The translations under genes and the position numbers were made by a program. The notes under the pieces are model-generated. The model was not told the origin of the DNA. It did not search any database and saw only the letters and a list, made by a program, of their open reading frames with translations. Shown here piece after piece: positions 1-7,201 of a stretch of DNA of 20,021 nt. This DNA is from Microbacteriaceae bacterium. Its GTDB lineage: Bacteria; Actinomycetota; Actinomycetes; Actinomycetales; Microbacteriaceae. The stretch spans positions 1 through 20,021 of the forward strand of contig JAODAU010000419.1 of the NCBI GenBank assembly GCA_025463615.1, read 5' to 3'. The stretch's first letter is position 1, and each line of letters opens with the position of its first letter.

Positions 1-261
1 CTGCGGCACGCGCGCGTCGTGCTCCACCAGCCCGTGGACCAGGGGCGCGGCACCATCCCCGACCTGATCCTGCGGGCCGACGAACTGGTTCGGGTTCGCT
101 CCGACCTCGAGGAGGTCCTCAGCGAGCACACCGGGCGGGACGTGGAGAGCCTGCGTCGGGACACCGACCGGGACCGGGTGTTCACCGCGGCGGCGGCGAG
201 GGACTACGGGCTGGTCGACCTGATCCTGTCCAGTCGTGCCGAGCGGGAGTTCGCGGCTTAG
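1..261 (+). CDS. clpP: ClpP-family ATP-dependent protease proteolytic subunit (3' part, 5' end outside window)
   Basis: This is the C-terminal 86 residues of a ClpP-type serine peptidase, the barrel subunit that degrades proteins fed to it by Clp ATPases in the cytoplasm. The frame is open from base 1. It shows the catalytic histidine region (VVLHQP, residues 7-12 of the visible part), the handle-helix region with HTGRDVE, and RDTDRDR, which carries the catalytic aspartate of the family. The YGLVD motif follows, then a short tail ending in FAA. The catalytic serine lies upstream of the window. The neighbouring convergent XRE regulator resembles the PopR/ClgR regulators that control secondary clpP genes in actinobacteria, so this may be a paralogue rather than the housekeeping clpP1/clpP2 pair (inference). 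The TAG stop overlaps the regulator's TAA stop. Confidence 0.93.
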   Translation: MRHARVVLHQPVDQGRGTIPDLILRADELVRVRSDLEEVLSEHTGRDVESLRRDTDRDRVFTAAAARDYGLVDLILSSRAEREFAA

Positions 262-617
262 GCCGCCATCAGGAGCGAGGCGCCGTCGGTTATCGCTGGC
301 CGAGCGAGAGAGGTAGTGGAACGGAAGTCGAGCACCTCCGCGGTACCCGTCTGCAGGCCGCTCACGACGAGCACCAGCACGTCGGCCAGGGAGGAGTCCA
401 GCGCTCCGATCACGGCGGCGAGCATCTCGCTCGAGGCATCTTTTCGACCGCGCTCGATCTCGGAGAGGTACTGCGACGAGATCCCGGCGCGAACGGCCGT
501 GTCGACCAGCCGCTCGCCGCGCGCCAGCTCACGCAGTCGGCGGCCGAGGGCGCGTCGCCACAGTTCATCCATCGCGCGGAAATCTCTCGACGGCGTCGGG
601 TCGGGCGTCTGGCTCAC
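258..617 (-). CDS. XRE-family transcriptional regulator, PopR/ClgR-like, with C-terminal Ala-Ala
   Basis: This is a 119-residue DNA-binding protein if translation starts at the GTG at 617; an internal ATG at 572 would give 104 residues. A helix-turn-helix spans about residues 25-75 and contains AGISSQYLSEIERGRKDASSEML, split here as AGISSQYLSEIERG and RKDASSEMLAA. This closely matches the ClgR/PopR pattern of actinobacterial clp-gene activators. The protein ends in SLLMAA. In Streptomyces, PopR and ClgR are ClpP substrates recognised by terminal alanines, so the tail suggests feedback proteolysis (inference). A -10-like TTTACT lies exactly 6 nt before the GTG, consistent with a leaderless mRNA. 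A longer upstream reading of the frame runs into the CitE-like gene and is not credible. It converges on clpP with 4-nt stop overlap. Confidence 0.85.
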   Translation of the reverse strand: MSQTPDPTPSRDFRAMDELWRRALGRRLRELARGERLVDTAVRAGISSQYLSEIERGRKDASSEMLAAVIGALDSSLADVLVLVVSGLQTGTAEVLDFRSTTSLARPAITDGASLLMAA

Positions 618-623
618 CAGCCC

Positions 624-653
624 AGTAAAGCAGGGGCCGTGGGGCGGAGTCAC
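624..653 (-). promoter_or_regulatory. Candidate leaderless promoter of the XRE regulator
   Basis: On the minus strand, GTGACT (653-648) is a plausible -35. It is followed by an 18-nt spacer and TTTACT (629-624) as -10. The GTG start is 6 nt further on, so transcription would begin at or next to the start codon. No Shine-Dalgarno sequence precedes the GTG. Confidence 0.5.
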
Positions 654-659
654 CGTCGT

Positions 660-674
660 TCTGCTGACAGCAGA
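660..674. promoter_or_regulatory. Perfect inverted repeat upstream of the regulator promoter (candidate operator)
   Basis: TCTGCTG-A-CAGCAGA is a perfect palindrome with 7-bp arms around a 1-nt centre. It lies in the 65-bp gap between the CitE-like gene and the XRE gene, 6 bp upstream of the candidate -35. That is the position expected for an activator site, which fits a PopR/ClgR-type activator acting on its own gene. I could not match it to a published consensus. Confidence 0.5.
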
Positions 675-682
675 CAGCCCGT

Positions 683-1528
683 CTACTCGGCTTCGATGCC
701 GAACGCCGTCGCCAGGCGCTGGATCTTCTGCGCGCGACCGAGTCGAGGCAGGTCGCTGCCGTCGCGGATGACCCTGCCGCGCGATTCGAAGTCCGCGAGG
801 AAGTCGCGGGCCCACGTGACGTCGGATCGGGTCGGGCTGATCGTCTCGTTGATCACGGCAAGTTGGCTCGTCTCGAGGCACAGCTTGCCGGTCAGCCCGA
901 GCGCGACAGCGAGGGATGACTGTTCCCGGAGCACGGAGTGGGCGGTGCCGACCGTGGGCCCGTCGATCGGGCCGGGCAGGTTTCCGATGCGGCTCGACAC
1001 CACCAGGCGCGATCGCGGATACGCCATGGCGAGGTCATCCGAACTGGCCCCGGTATCGCGGCGGTAGTCGCCGCTGCCGAAGGCGAGACGGAACGCTCCG
1101 CGCGCCCGCGCGATGTTCGTGGCTTCCTCGATGCCGAGGGCCGACTCGACGAGCGCGAGCACCGGCGTGTGACCCTTGAGCCGGTCGAAGGTCTCGGTGA
1201 CGTGTTCGCCCGCCTCCGTCTTCGCGAGCATCACGCCCGCCAGGCCGGGGAGCCCCATGAGTGCGTCGACGTCATCCGACCAGAACTCGGACGACCGGTC
1301 GTTGATGCGCACCCAGGTCGGGGCAGACGTCGCGAGCCACTCGACGACCGCCTCGCGCGCCGCCGGCTTCAGCTTCGGGTCCACCGCGTCTTCGATGTCG
1401 AGGATGACCTGGTCGGCCTGCGAATTGCGCGCCGGGTCGAAGAGCTCCGGGCGATTGCCATTGACCAGCAGCCAGGATCGGGCGATGTCCGCGCCGGCCG
1501 GGAATCGGACTTCGTTGGTAAGCGACAC
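683..1528 (-). CDS. HpcH/HpaI aldolase / CitE-like lyase family protein
   Basis: This 281-residue protein belongs to the CitE-like branch of the HpcH/HpaI TIM-barrel family, whose members cleave or form C-C bonds in CoA esters such as citramalyl-CoA or malyl-CoA using Mg2+. Supporting motifs are RSWLLVNGNRPELFD at the N-terminus (canonical form RSxLxVPGxRPEL), LDIEDAVD around residue 45, the arginine in WVRIN (about 74), VES with the metal-ligand glutamate (about 128) and GSGDY with the metal-ligand aspartate (about 154). The usual GK-x-x-x-HP-x-Q motif reads GKLCLETSQ, so the HP pair is missing. This may mean altered substrate use. The GTG start at 1528 fits family length and has TAGGCT 6 nt upstream. 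The substrate cannot be assigned from sequence. Neighbouring genes do not form an obvious pathway with it. Confidence 0.85.
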   Translation of the reverse strand: MSLTNEVRFPAGADIARSWLLVNGNRPELFDPARNSQADQVILDIEDAVDPKLKPAAREAVVEWLATSAPTWVRINDRSSEFWSDDVDALMGLPGLAGVMLAKTEAGEHVTETFDRLKGHTPVLALVESALGIEEATNIARARGAFRLAFGSGDYRRDTGASSDDLAMAYPRSRLVVSSRIGNLPGPIDGPTVGTAHSVLREQSSLAVALGLTGKLCLETSQLAVINETISPTRSDVTWARDFLADFESRGRVIRDGSDLPRLGRAQKIQRLATAFGIEAE

Positions 1529-1534
1529 CGTCAG

Positions 1535-1540
1535 AGCCTA
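1535..1540 (-). promoter_or_regulatory. -10 hexamer (TAGGCT) for the CitE-like gene, leaderless arrangement
   Basis: TAGGCT on the minus strand is followed by exactly 6 nt and then the GTG start at 1528. There is no Shine-Dalgarno sequence. The spacing places the transcription start on or beside the start codon. No convincing -35 was found. Confidence 0.45.
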
Positions 1541-1603
1541 ACCAGCTTTCGGTCGTCGGTGCGGATGATGCGGTCGCGTGAAGCACGGCTTTGGCATCAT
1601 TGC

Positions 1604-1617
1604 GGTGAGCCCTCACC
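1604..1617. repeat. Small perfect inverted repeat in the divergent CitE-like/glycosyltransferase promoter region
   Basis: GGTGAG-CC-CTCACC has 6-bp perfect arms and a 2-nt centre. It lies 8 bp upstream of the -10-like hexamer of the glycosyltransferase gene, so it would cover its -35 region. It could be an operator, but it could also arise by chance. Confidence 0.3.
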
Positions 1618-1625
1618 ACCCCCGA

Positions 1626-1631
1626 TAGCAT
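1626..1631 (+). promoter_or_regulatory. -10 hexamer (TAGCAT) for the glycosyltransferase gene, leaderless arrangement
   Basis: TAGCAT is followed by 6 nt (TTCCCC) and the GTG start at 1638, with no Shine-Dalgarno sequence. The arrangement matches those in front of the XRE, CitE-like and MFS genes of this window. The rest of the 109-bp divergent gap (1529-1637) shows only the small inverted repeat. Confidence 0.45.
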
Positions 1632-1637
1632 TTCCCC

Positions 1638-3089
1638 GTGCCCACCACACCGAAGCACGACCCCACGCGCAGCTCCGGCGAGCGCGTCCTCATCCTCTCG
1701 GCCGGCGTCGGATCGGGCCACAACAGCGCCGCCGCGGCCGTGAGGCTCGCCGCCGAGGCGCGCCCCGACGTCGCCGAGGTGCAGGTCGTCGACGTGCTGC
1801 AGCACAGCACGGTCCTCTACCGCGACCTGCTGGGCAAGGGCTACTTCGTGCTGGTGGAGAACGCGCCGTGGCTGGTCGACTGGGGGTACGACGCCAGCGA
1901 CCAGCCGTTCCGCCGGCGCGGGCCGATCGACCCGTGGACGCGGGCGAACGCGATGCCGACCGTCAGCGAGATCCGGCAGTTCAAGCCGACCGCCATCATC
2001 TGCACGCACTTCCTGCCCGCCCAGCTGGTGGCGTCGCTGCTCGCCCGCGGGGTGATCGACGCGAAGACCGCGGTCGTCACCACGGACTACGACTTCCAGG
2101 GGCTGTGGCTCACGAGTGCGTTCCACGCCCTGTTCGTGGCGCGGGAGGAGGCCAGGGTGCAGCTGACCGCGCTGGGGGTGCCCGACGACCGGGTGACGGC
2201 CACCGGCATCCCGGTCGCCGAGACCGAGCCGGATGCGCCGGTGCGCGACCCGGCGAAACCTCCGATGCTGCTCATCTCCGCGGGCGCGTCGGGCGGGGAC
2301 TACGCGCTTGCGGTTGTGCGGCAGACGATGCACATGCGCTCGCCGGTGACGGTGACCGTGGTGTGCGGGCGCAACGCGGAGCTGAAGCGGCGCGTCGAGC
2401 AGCTGGTCGCCCCCGCCGCGGACCGCTACCGCGTGCTCCGGTTCACCACCGAGATGCCCACGCTGCTGCGGGAGGCCGACCTCTTCGTCGGCAAGCCCGG
2501 CGGCCTCTCGGCCTCCGAGTGCATGGCCGCGGGCCTGCCCATGGTGCTGGTGAACCCCATCCCGGGCCAGGAGGTGCGCAACGGCGACTACCTCATGGAG
2601 CAGGGCGCCGCCATCCGCTGCAACACGCCGCTCACGATCGGCTGGAAGATCGACCAGCTGCTCGCCGAGCCCGGTCGCCTCCAGCGGATGCAGGCCGCGG
2701 CGCACCGCATCGGCCGCCCCGCCGCCGCCTCCGACGTGCTGGGCCGCCTGCTCGACGGCGACCCGCGCCCGCTGATCGTGACCCGGGGCGCGCAGAAGTC
2801 GATCCTCGGGGCGAGCGAGCGACGGATGATCGCCAGCGAACTCACCGGCGACGCGGCCCTGGTGCGACTCGTCGACCCGGTCGCGAAGAGCACCGTTGCG
2901 CTGCTCACCGCCGAGGACCTGGTCGACCTCAGCAGGCGGTACGGCGGCGCCGAGGGGGAGCTGGTGCTGCGGCACGACGAGTCGTGGGCGCCGGTGCGCG
3001 GCGCGGCGAAGCGCCTGCTGCGCGCGGTGCTGCGCGACGACGCGTCACTCGAGGTGCGGGTCGAGGCGCTCTCGGGTCACTCCGCCTGA
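1638..3089 (+). CDS. MGDG synthase / UgtP-like diacylglycerol glycosyltransferase (GT28 type)
   Basis: This 483-residue protein resembles the MGDG-synthase/UgtP group, which transfers a hexose from a UDP-sugar to diacylglycerol or a lipid acceptor at the inner face of the membrane. The N-terminal Rossmann half starts RVLILSAGVGSGHNSAA (about 17-32), the glycine-rich loop typical of MGDG synthases. The C-terminal half carries LLISAGASGGDYAL (about 211-224) and the GT28 donor-binding signature KPGGLSASECMAAGLP with NPIPGQEVRN (about 286-315). Beyond about residue 380 there is a roughly 100-residue extension that I do not recognise. No signal peptide or membrane span is evident, as expected for a peripheral enzyme. 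A role in glycolipid or lipoglycan anchor synthesis is inferred; the sugar cannot be told. The 3' end overlaps the convergent GH3 gene by 13 nt. Confidence 0.85.
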   Translation: MPTTPKHDPTRSSGERVLILSAGVGSGHNSAAAAVRLAAEARPDVAEVQVVDVLQHSTVLYRDLLGKGYFVLVENAPWLVDWGYDASDQPFRRRGPIDPWTRANAMPTVSEIRQFKPTAIICTHFLPAQLVASLLARGVIDAKTAVVTTDYDFQGLWLTSAFHALFVAREEARVQLTALGVPDDRVTATGIPVAETEPDAPVRDPAKPPMLLISAGASGGDYALAVVRQTMHMRSPVTVTVVCGRNAELKRRVEQLVAPAADRYRVLRFTTEMPTLLREADLFVGKPGGLSASECMAAGLPMVLVNPIPGQEVRNGDYLMEQGAAIRCNTPLTIGWKIDQLLAEPGRLQRMQAAAHRIGRPAAASDVLGRLLDGDPRPLIVTRGAQKSILGASERRMIASELTGDAALVRLVDPVAKSTVALLTAEDLVDLSRRYGGAEGELVLRHDESWAPVRGAAKRLLRAVLRDDASLEVRVEALSGHSA

Positions 3090-5224
3090 CGCAGCGGGCG
3101 GGCATCCGCCCAGTCCGTGGGGCTGTGCTCGGCGACGAGGATGCCCCACTCGCCCGGCCGGGGCGACCACACCCGGGTCTCGGGGTCGCGCTGCAACGTC
3201 GGGCCGGCATCCAGCGCGACAGTCACGACCGTGTCGGCGGCCGCCTCGAGCCTCACCTTCCGGTAGCCGACGAGCTGCGCCACGGGCCGGTCGAGCGAGA
3301 GATCGGCGGCATACACCTGCACGACGGTCGAGCCCGCGCGCTCGCCGGTGTTCGTGACGCGCACCTCGGCGGAGCCGCCGTCGCTGTCGAAGGCGTGGCC
3401 GAGAAGCTCGTGCGCGAACGTCGTGTACCCGAGGCCGAAGCCGAACGGGTAGGCGGCGGTGTGGCCGTCGGCGTCCAGCATCCGCTGGCCCCAGCGGTCG
3501 TCGTAGACCACGGACTTGGCGGTGCTGTCGAAGTGCGGCAGGTGGGCGGCATCCGTCGGCACGACGAACGGCAGGCGGCCACCCGGCTCGGCAGCGCCGG
3601 TGAGCACGCGGGCCAGCGCCCTCCCGCCCTCCATGCCGCCGTACCAGGCGAGCACGAGGGCAGGCACGCTGCGCTGCCAGCGCTCGGTGAGGATGGCGCT
3701 GCCGCCCACCAGCACCACGACGGTGCGCGGGTTCGCGGCGGCCACCGCGGTGATCACGTCGATGTCGCCCTGCCGCAGCTCGAGCGACTGGCGGTCGCCG
3801 CCGCGCACGAACCGCGAGGCCAGGTGGGCAACCCGCACGGTGAGGTCGCGGAGCGGGCCCGACCGCAGCGCCCGGCCGAACACCCCGACCTCGACGCCGC
3901 CCGTGACCACGGACTCGCCCTCGTCGTGCTGGTCGAGCCCGACTACGACGATCGCGGCATCCGCCTCCGCGGCGGCGGCTGCCGCGGCCTTCGCCCCGGA
4001 TGCGGTCGTGATGCGCGTCCCCGGCAGCGCCTCGCGCAGACCCTGCAGCGGCGAGACCGTGGTGGGCGGCCGCACGCGCGACGAACCGTGGTCGCCGAGG
4101 TTGGCCCGATCCGCCAGTCGTCCGACCACGGCGAGGTGCCGGATGCCGGGGTCGAGCGGCAGCAGCGGCGCGCCGGCGACCGGCTCGTTCTTGAGCAGCA
4201 CCGTCGACTCCTCGGCCACGGTGCGCGCGAGTGCCCGGTGCGCGGGCGACGCGATCGCCCCGCGACCCGGCTTCGCGACGGCCGCGGTCGCCGCCCACAG
4301 CAGGGTGGTGCGCAGGATGCGGCGGGCCGACGTCAGCACGGTCGACATCGCCAGCGCGCCGGACCGGGCGGCCGCCGGCAGTTCGCGCGCGCGGAGCAGC
4401 TGCAGCGGCATCTCGATGTCCATGCCGGCGACCAGGCTGGCGAGCCCGTCGTGCGTGCCGAACACCCAGTCGCTCGTCACGAACCCGGGGAAACCCCACT
4501 CGTCGCGCAGCACGCCGGTGAGCAGGGGGCCGTTGACGTCCATGTACAGGCCGCGCACCCTGTTGTAGGCGGTCATCACGGACTCGGCGCCGGCATCCAG
4601 CACCGCCTTGAAATGCGGCAGGTACACCTCGTGCAGCGCGTGGTCGTCGACCTGCACGTCGACCTCGAACCGCTCGTTCTCCATCGAGTTGAGGGCGAAG
4701 TGCTTGACGCACGCCATCGTGTTCACGCGCAGGCCGCGGGTGAGCCCCGACGCCATGGTGCCGGTGAGCACCGGGTCCTCGCCGTAGCACTCCTGCGCCC
4801 GCCCCCACGCGGGATGCCGGAGCAGGTTGACGCACACCGAGGCCGAGTAGTTCGCGCCACGCGCCCGGGTCTCCAGGCCGATCGCGAGGCCGACCTGCTC
4901 CTCCAGCGCCGGGTCCCAGGTGGCGGCGCGGGCCATCGTCACGGGGAACGAGGTGGACCTGCCGAGCACCACGCCCCGGGCTCCGTCGCTGAACCGGATG
5001 CCGGGGATGCCCAGCCGTCGCACCGCGCCGGCCACGAACGGCCGCCGGTGCAGCAGCAGCGGGATGAGCGGCAGGATGCGGCGCGGCGAGTCACCGTCGA
5101 GCAGGCCGAGGAGCTCGACATCCGTCAGCCGGGCGACGAGGGTCTCGGCCGCGGCATCCGCGTCGAGCTCGCCGGCGCGGATCGCCCGGACAGCGTCGTC
5201 GTAGGGCGTGCGCGCTGTCGTCAT
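3077..5224 (-). CDS. Glycoside hydrolase family 3 (beta-glucosidase-like)
   Basis: This 715-residue GH3 enzyme is predicted to remove terminal beta-linked sugars by a retaining mechanism. The N-terminal barrel shows FSDGARG (about 78-84), GRAQECYGEDP (141-151), the KH pair in VKHFALN (about 174) and TSDW with the likely nucleophile Asp252. The second domain (about 335-560) has EESTVLLKNE, a DEGES segment with the possible acid/base glutamate, and WYGGMEGGRALA. A fibronectin-III-like C-terminal domain runs from about 600 to 700. Between the EGE and the usual DR-x-SL motif there is an insertion of roughly 40 residues. No signal peptide is seen, so it is probably cytoplasmic and acts on imported oligosaccharides or glycosides. 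ATG at 5224 has a GGAGA ribosome site about 10 nt upstream. It begins 29 bp after nifS and could be co-transcribed with the nad operon, although the function is unrelated. Confidence 0.9.
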   Translation of the reverse strand: MTTARTPYDDAVRAIRAGELDADAAAETLVARLTDVELLGLLDGDSPRRILPLIPLLLHRRPFVAGAVRRLGIPGIRFSDGARGVVLGRSTSFPVTMARAATWDPALEEQVGLAIGLETRARGANYSASVCVNLLRHPAWGRAQECYGEDPVLTGTMASGLTRGLRVNTMACVKHFALNSMENERFEVDVQVDDHALHEVYLPHFKAVLDAGAESVMTAYNRVRGLYMDVNGPLLTGVLRDEWGFPGFVTSDWVFGTHDGLASLVAGMDIEMPLQLLRARELPAAARSGALAMSTVLTSARRILRTTLLWAATAAVAKPGRGAIASPAHRALARTVAEESTVLLKNEPVAGAPLLPLDPGIRHLAVVGRLADRANLGDHGSSRVRPPTTVSPLQGLREALPGTRITTASGAKAAAAAAAEADAAIVVVGLDQHDEGESVVTGGVEVGVFGRALRSGPLRDLTVRVAHLASRFVRGGDRQSLELRQGDIDVITAVAAANPRTVVVLVGGSAILTERWQRSVPALVLAWYGGMEGGRALARVLTGAAEPGGRLPFVVPTDAAHLPHFDSTAKSVVYDDRWGQRMLDADGHTAAYPFGFGLGYTTFAHELLGHAFDSDGGSAEVRVTNTGERAGSTVVQVYAADLSLDRPVAQLVGYRKVRLEAAADTVVTVALDAGPTLQRDPETRVWSPRPGEWGILVAEHSPTDWADARPLRQAE

Positions 5225-5253
5225 GAAGTAAATTCTCCACCCCGTTCCGGCGC

Positions 5254-6369
5254 TCAGGGACCGAGCAGCGCCAGCGTGCGCACCGCCTCGGCCGTGCGCT
5301 CGACCACGAACGCGGCATCCTCGAGCGTGACGCTCTCGTCGAGCGTGAAGCGCACCGCGGTCTGCGCCACCGCGGGCGCGATGCCGAGCGCCGTGAGCAC
5401 GTGCGAGGGCTCGTCGCTGCCCGCCGCGCAGGCGGAACCGCTCGAGCAGACGATGCCGTGGCGCTCCAGCTCGAGCAGCACGGCCTCGCCCGAGGTGCCG
5501 GGGAAGCAGAATGACGCGTGGTTCGGCATCCGTGAGTCGCGCGAGCCGGTGAGGAACGCGGTGGGCACGGCCGCGAGGATGCCGTCGACCAGCGCATCGC
5601 GCACAGTCGGCCCATGGCGGTGCCCGAGCGCCGTCGCCATGCCGACCGCGCCCGCGACGTTCTCGGTGCCCGACCGGCGCCCGCGCTCCTGGCCGCCGCC
5701 GTGCACGAGCGGCTCGAGGGGCAGAGCGCCGCGCACGGCGAGGATGCCCGTGCCCTTCGGCGCCCCCAGCTTGTGGCCCGCGACGGTGAGCGCGTCGACG
5801 CCGAGGGTGGCGAGGCCGACATCCAGCCAGCCGGCGCTCTGCACGGCGTCGGTGTGGAAGGGCGCGCCGACCGAGTGCGCGACGGCGGCGAGGGAGGCGA
5901 CATCCTGCACGGTGCCGATCTCGTTGTTGGCGTGGTGGATGCTGACCAGCGTGGTGTCGGGCCGCAGCGCCGAGGCGAGCGCGGCATCCGTCACCATGCC
6001 GTCGGGCTCGAGCGCCACGAACGTGACCTTGAAGCCGTGCAGCCGCACCAGGTAGTCGACGCTCTCGAGAATGGCCTCGTGCTCGATCGCCGTCGTGACG
6101 ATGTGGCGCCCGCGCGGGGCGCCCAGCGCGATGCCCTTGATGGCGAGGTTGTCGGCCTCGGAGCCGCCCGACGTGAAGACGATCTCGCTCGGACGGGCCG
6201 ACAGGGCGGATGCCGCGGCCTCCCGAGCCTGTGCCAGCGCCGCCGCCGCGCGCTCGCCGACCTCGTGGTGGCTGCTCGGGTTGCCGAATTCGCCGGTCAG
6301 GTACGGCCACATCGCCTCGAGCGCCTCGCGGCGCACGGGCGTGGTGGCGGCGTGGTCAAGATAGATCAA
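5254..6369 (-). CDS. nifS: Cysteine desulfurase (NifS/IscS-like)
   Basis: This 371-residue PLP enzyme takes sulfur from cysteine for Fe-S cluster assembly. It begins MIYLDHAATTP, the family's canonical N-terminus. It has AIEHEA with the conserved His97, the PLP-lysine motif VAGHKLGAPKG (Lys200), SGTENVAG, and the active-site cysteine loop SSGSACAAGSDEPSH (Cys314). The start is a TTG at 6369, chosen because no other start preserves the YLDHAATTP motif. It lies 14 nt inside the end of nadC, so translation is probably coupled. Cysteine desulfurases linked to nadABC are thought to supply the [4Fe-4S] cluster of NadA, and this placement at the end of the operon fits that role. Confidence 0.94.
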   Translation of the reverse strand: MIYLDHAATTPVRREALEAMWPYLTGEFGNPSSHHEVGERAAAALAQAREAAASALSARPSEIVFTSGGSEADNLAIKGIALGAPRGRHIVTTAIEHEAILESVDYLVRLHGFKVTFVALEPDGMVTDAALASALRPDTTLVSIHHANNEIGTVQDVASLAAVAHSVGAPFHTDAVQSAGWLDVGLATLGVDALTVAGHKLGAPKGTGILAVRGALPLEPLVHGGGQERGRRSGTENVAGAVGMATALGHRHGPTVRDALVDGILAAVPTAFLTGSRDSRMPNHASFCFPGTSGEAVLLELERHGIVCSSGSACAAGSDEPSHVLTALGIAPAVAQTAVRFTLDESVTLEDAAFVVERTAEAVRTLALLGP

Positions 6370-7201
6370 CGTCGAGTCCGAGGTCCAGGGCGATCACGGA
6401 ATGGGTGAGCGCGCCCACCGAGATGATGTCGACGCCGGTGGCGGCGATGTCGGCCACGGTCGACAGGTTGACGTTGCCGCTCGCCTCCACGAGCGCTCGC
6501 CCGGCCACGAGGGCCACGCCCGCGCGCAGCTCGTCGAGGCTGAAATTGTCGAGCATGATCGTGTCGACACCGCCGGCGAGTACCGGTTCGATCTGGTCCA
6601 TGCGGTCGACCTCCACCTCCAGGTGGGTGGTGTGGCCGACCGTCGCGCGCACCTGGCGGATCGCGTCGGTGACGCTCAGCCCGCTCGCGGTGAGCACGGC
6701 GAGGTGGTTGTCCTTCGCGAGCACCGCGTCGCTGAGCGAGAAGCGGTGGTTGTGGCCGCCGCCGCTCACGACGGCATGGCGGTCGAGCACGCGCAGGCCG
6801 GGCACGGTCTTGCGGGTGTCGACGATGCGGGCGCGGGTGCCGGCCACGAGGGCGACGTAGGCCGACGTGGCGGTGGCGATCGCGGACATCCGCTGCACCA
6901 GGTTGAGCGCCACCCGCTCGCCGCGCAGGATGGCGCGGGCGTTGCCGGTCACCGTCGCGAGCACGTCACCCGGCTCGAAGCGGGTGCCGTCGGCACCCTT
7001 CACCGTTGCGGATGCCCCGACCGCGTCGAACGTCGCGGCGAAGACCTCGCCGCCGCTGAACACCCCGGGTACGCGCGCGACGAGGCTCGCGGTGGCGGTC
7101 GCCTCGGCGGGGATGAAGGCCTCCGAGGTCACGTCGCCCCAGGGCGCGTCCTCGGCGAGCCCCAGCGCGACGACCGCGTCGATCGCCTGTCGTGTCATCA
7201 T
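6356..7201 (-). CDS. nadC: Nicotinate-nucleotide pyrophosphorylase (quinolinate phosphoribosyltransferase)
   Basis: This 281-residue enzyme converts quinolinate and PRPP to nicotinate mononucleotide with loss of CO2, the third step of de novo NAD synthesis. Recognisable parts are EDAPWGDVTSEA near residue 18, RKTVPGLR followed by DRHAVVSGGGHNHRFSLSDAVLAKDNH (split: DRHAVVSGGGHNHRF and SLSDAVLAKDNH), the EVEVD segment, IMLDNF and EASGNVN. These form the substrate and PRPP site of the type II phosphoribosyltransferase barrel. The ATG at 7201 overlaps the nadB TGA as ATGA; a second ATG follows immediately at 7198. The 3' end overlaps nifS by 14 nt. Length is usual for the family, and nothing is missing. 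Confidence 0.96.
   Translation of the reverse strand: MMTRQAIDAVVALGLAEDAPWGDVTSEAFIPAEATATASLVARVPGVFSGGEVFAATFDAVGASATVKGADGTRFEPGDVLATVTGNARAILRGERVALNLVQRMSAIATATSAYVALVAGTRARIVDTRKTVPGLRVLDRHAVVSGGGHNHRFSLSDAVLAKDNHLAVLTASGLSVTDAIRQVRATVGHTTHLEVEVDRMDQIEPVLAGGVDTIMLDNFSLDELRAGVALVAGRALVEASGNVNLSTVADIAATGVDIISVGALTHSVIALDLGLDVDLS

Noticed and set aside
1272..2975. A 567-codon minus-strand frame opposite the glycosyltransferase
   Set aside because: It is antisense to a gene with GT28 motifs, and the composition is His/Arg/Gly-rich as in shadow frames.
3045..4835. A 596-codon minus-strand frame in the GH3 region
   Set aside because: It overlaps the GH3 gene on the same strand in another frame; only the GH3 frame has conserved motifs.
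938..6055. A 1705-codon open frame on the plus strand
   Set aside because: It runs antisense to nifS, the GH3 gene and others that have clear motifs. Long antisense frames are expected at 70% G/C, and its translation is low-complexity Arg/Ala/Gly/His without any family motif.
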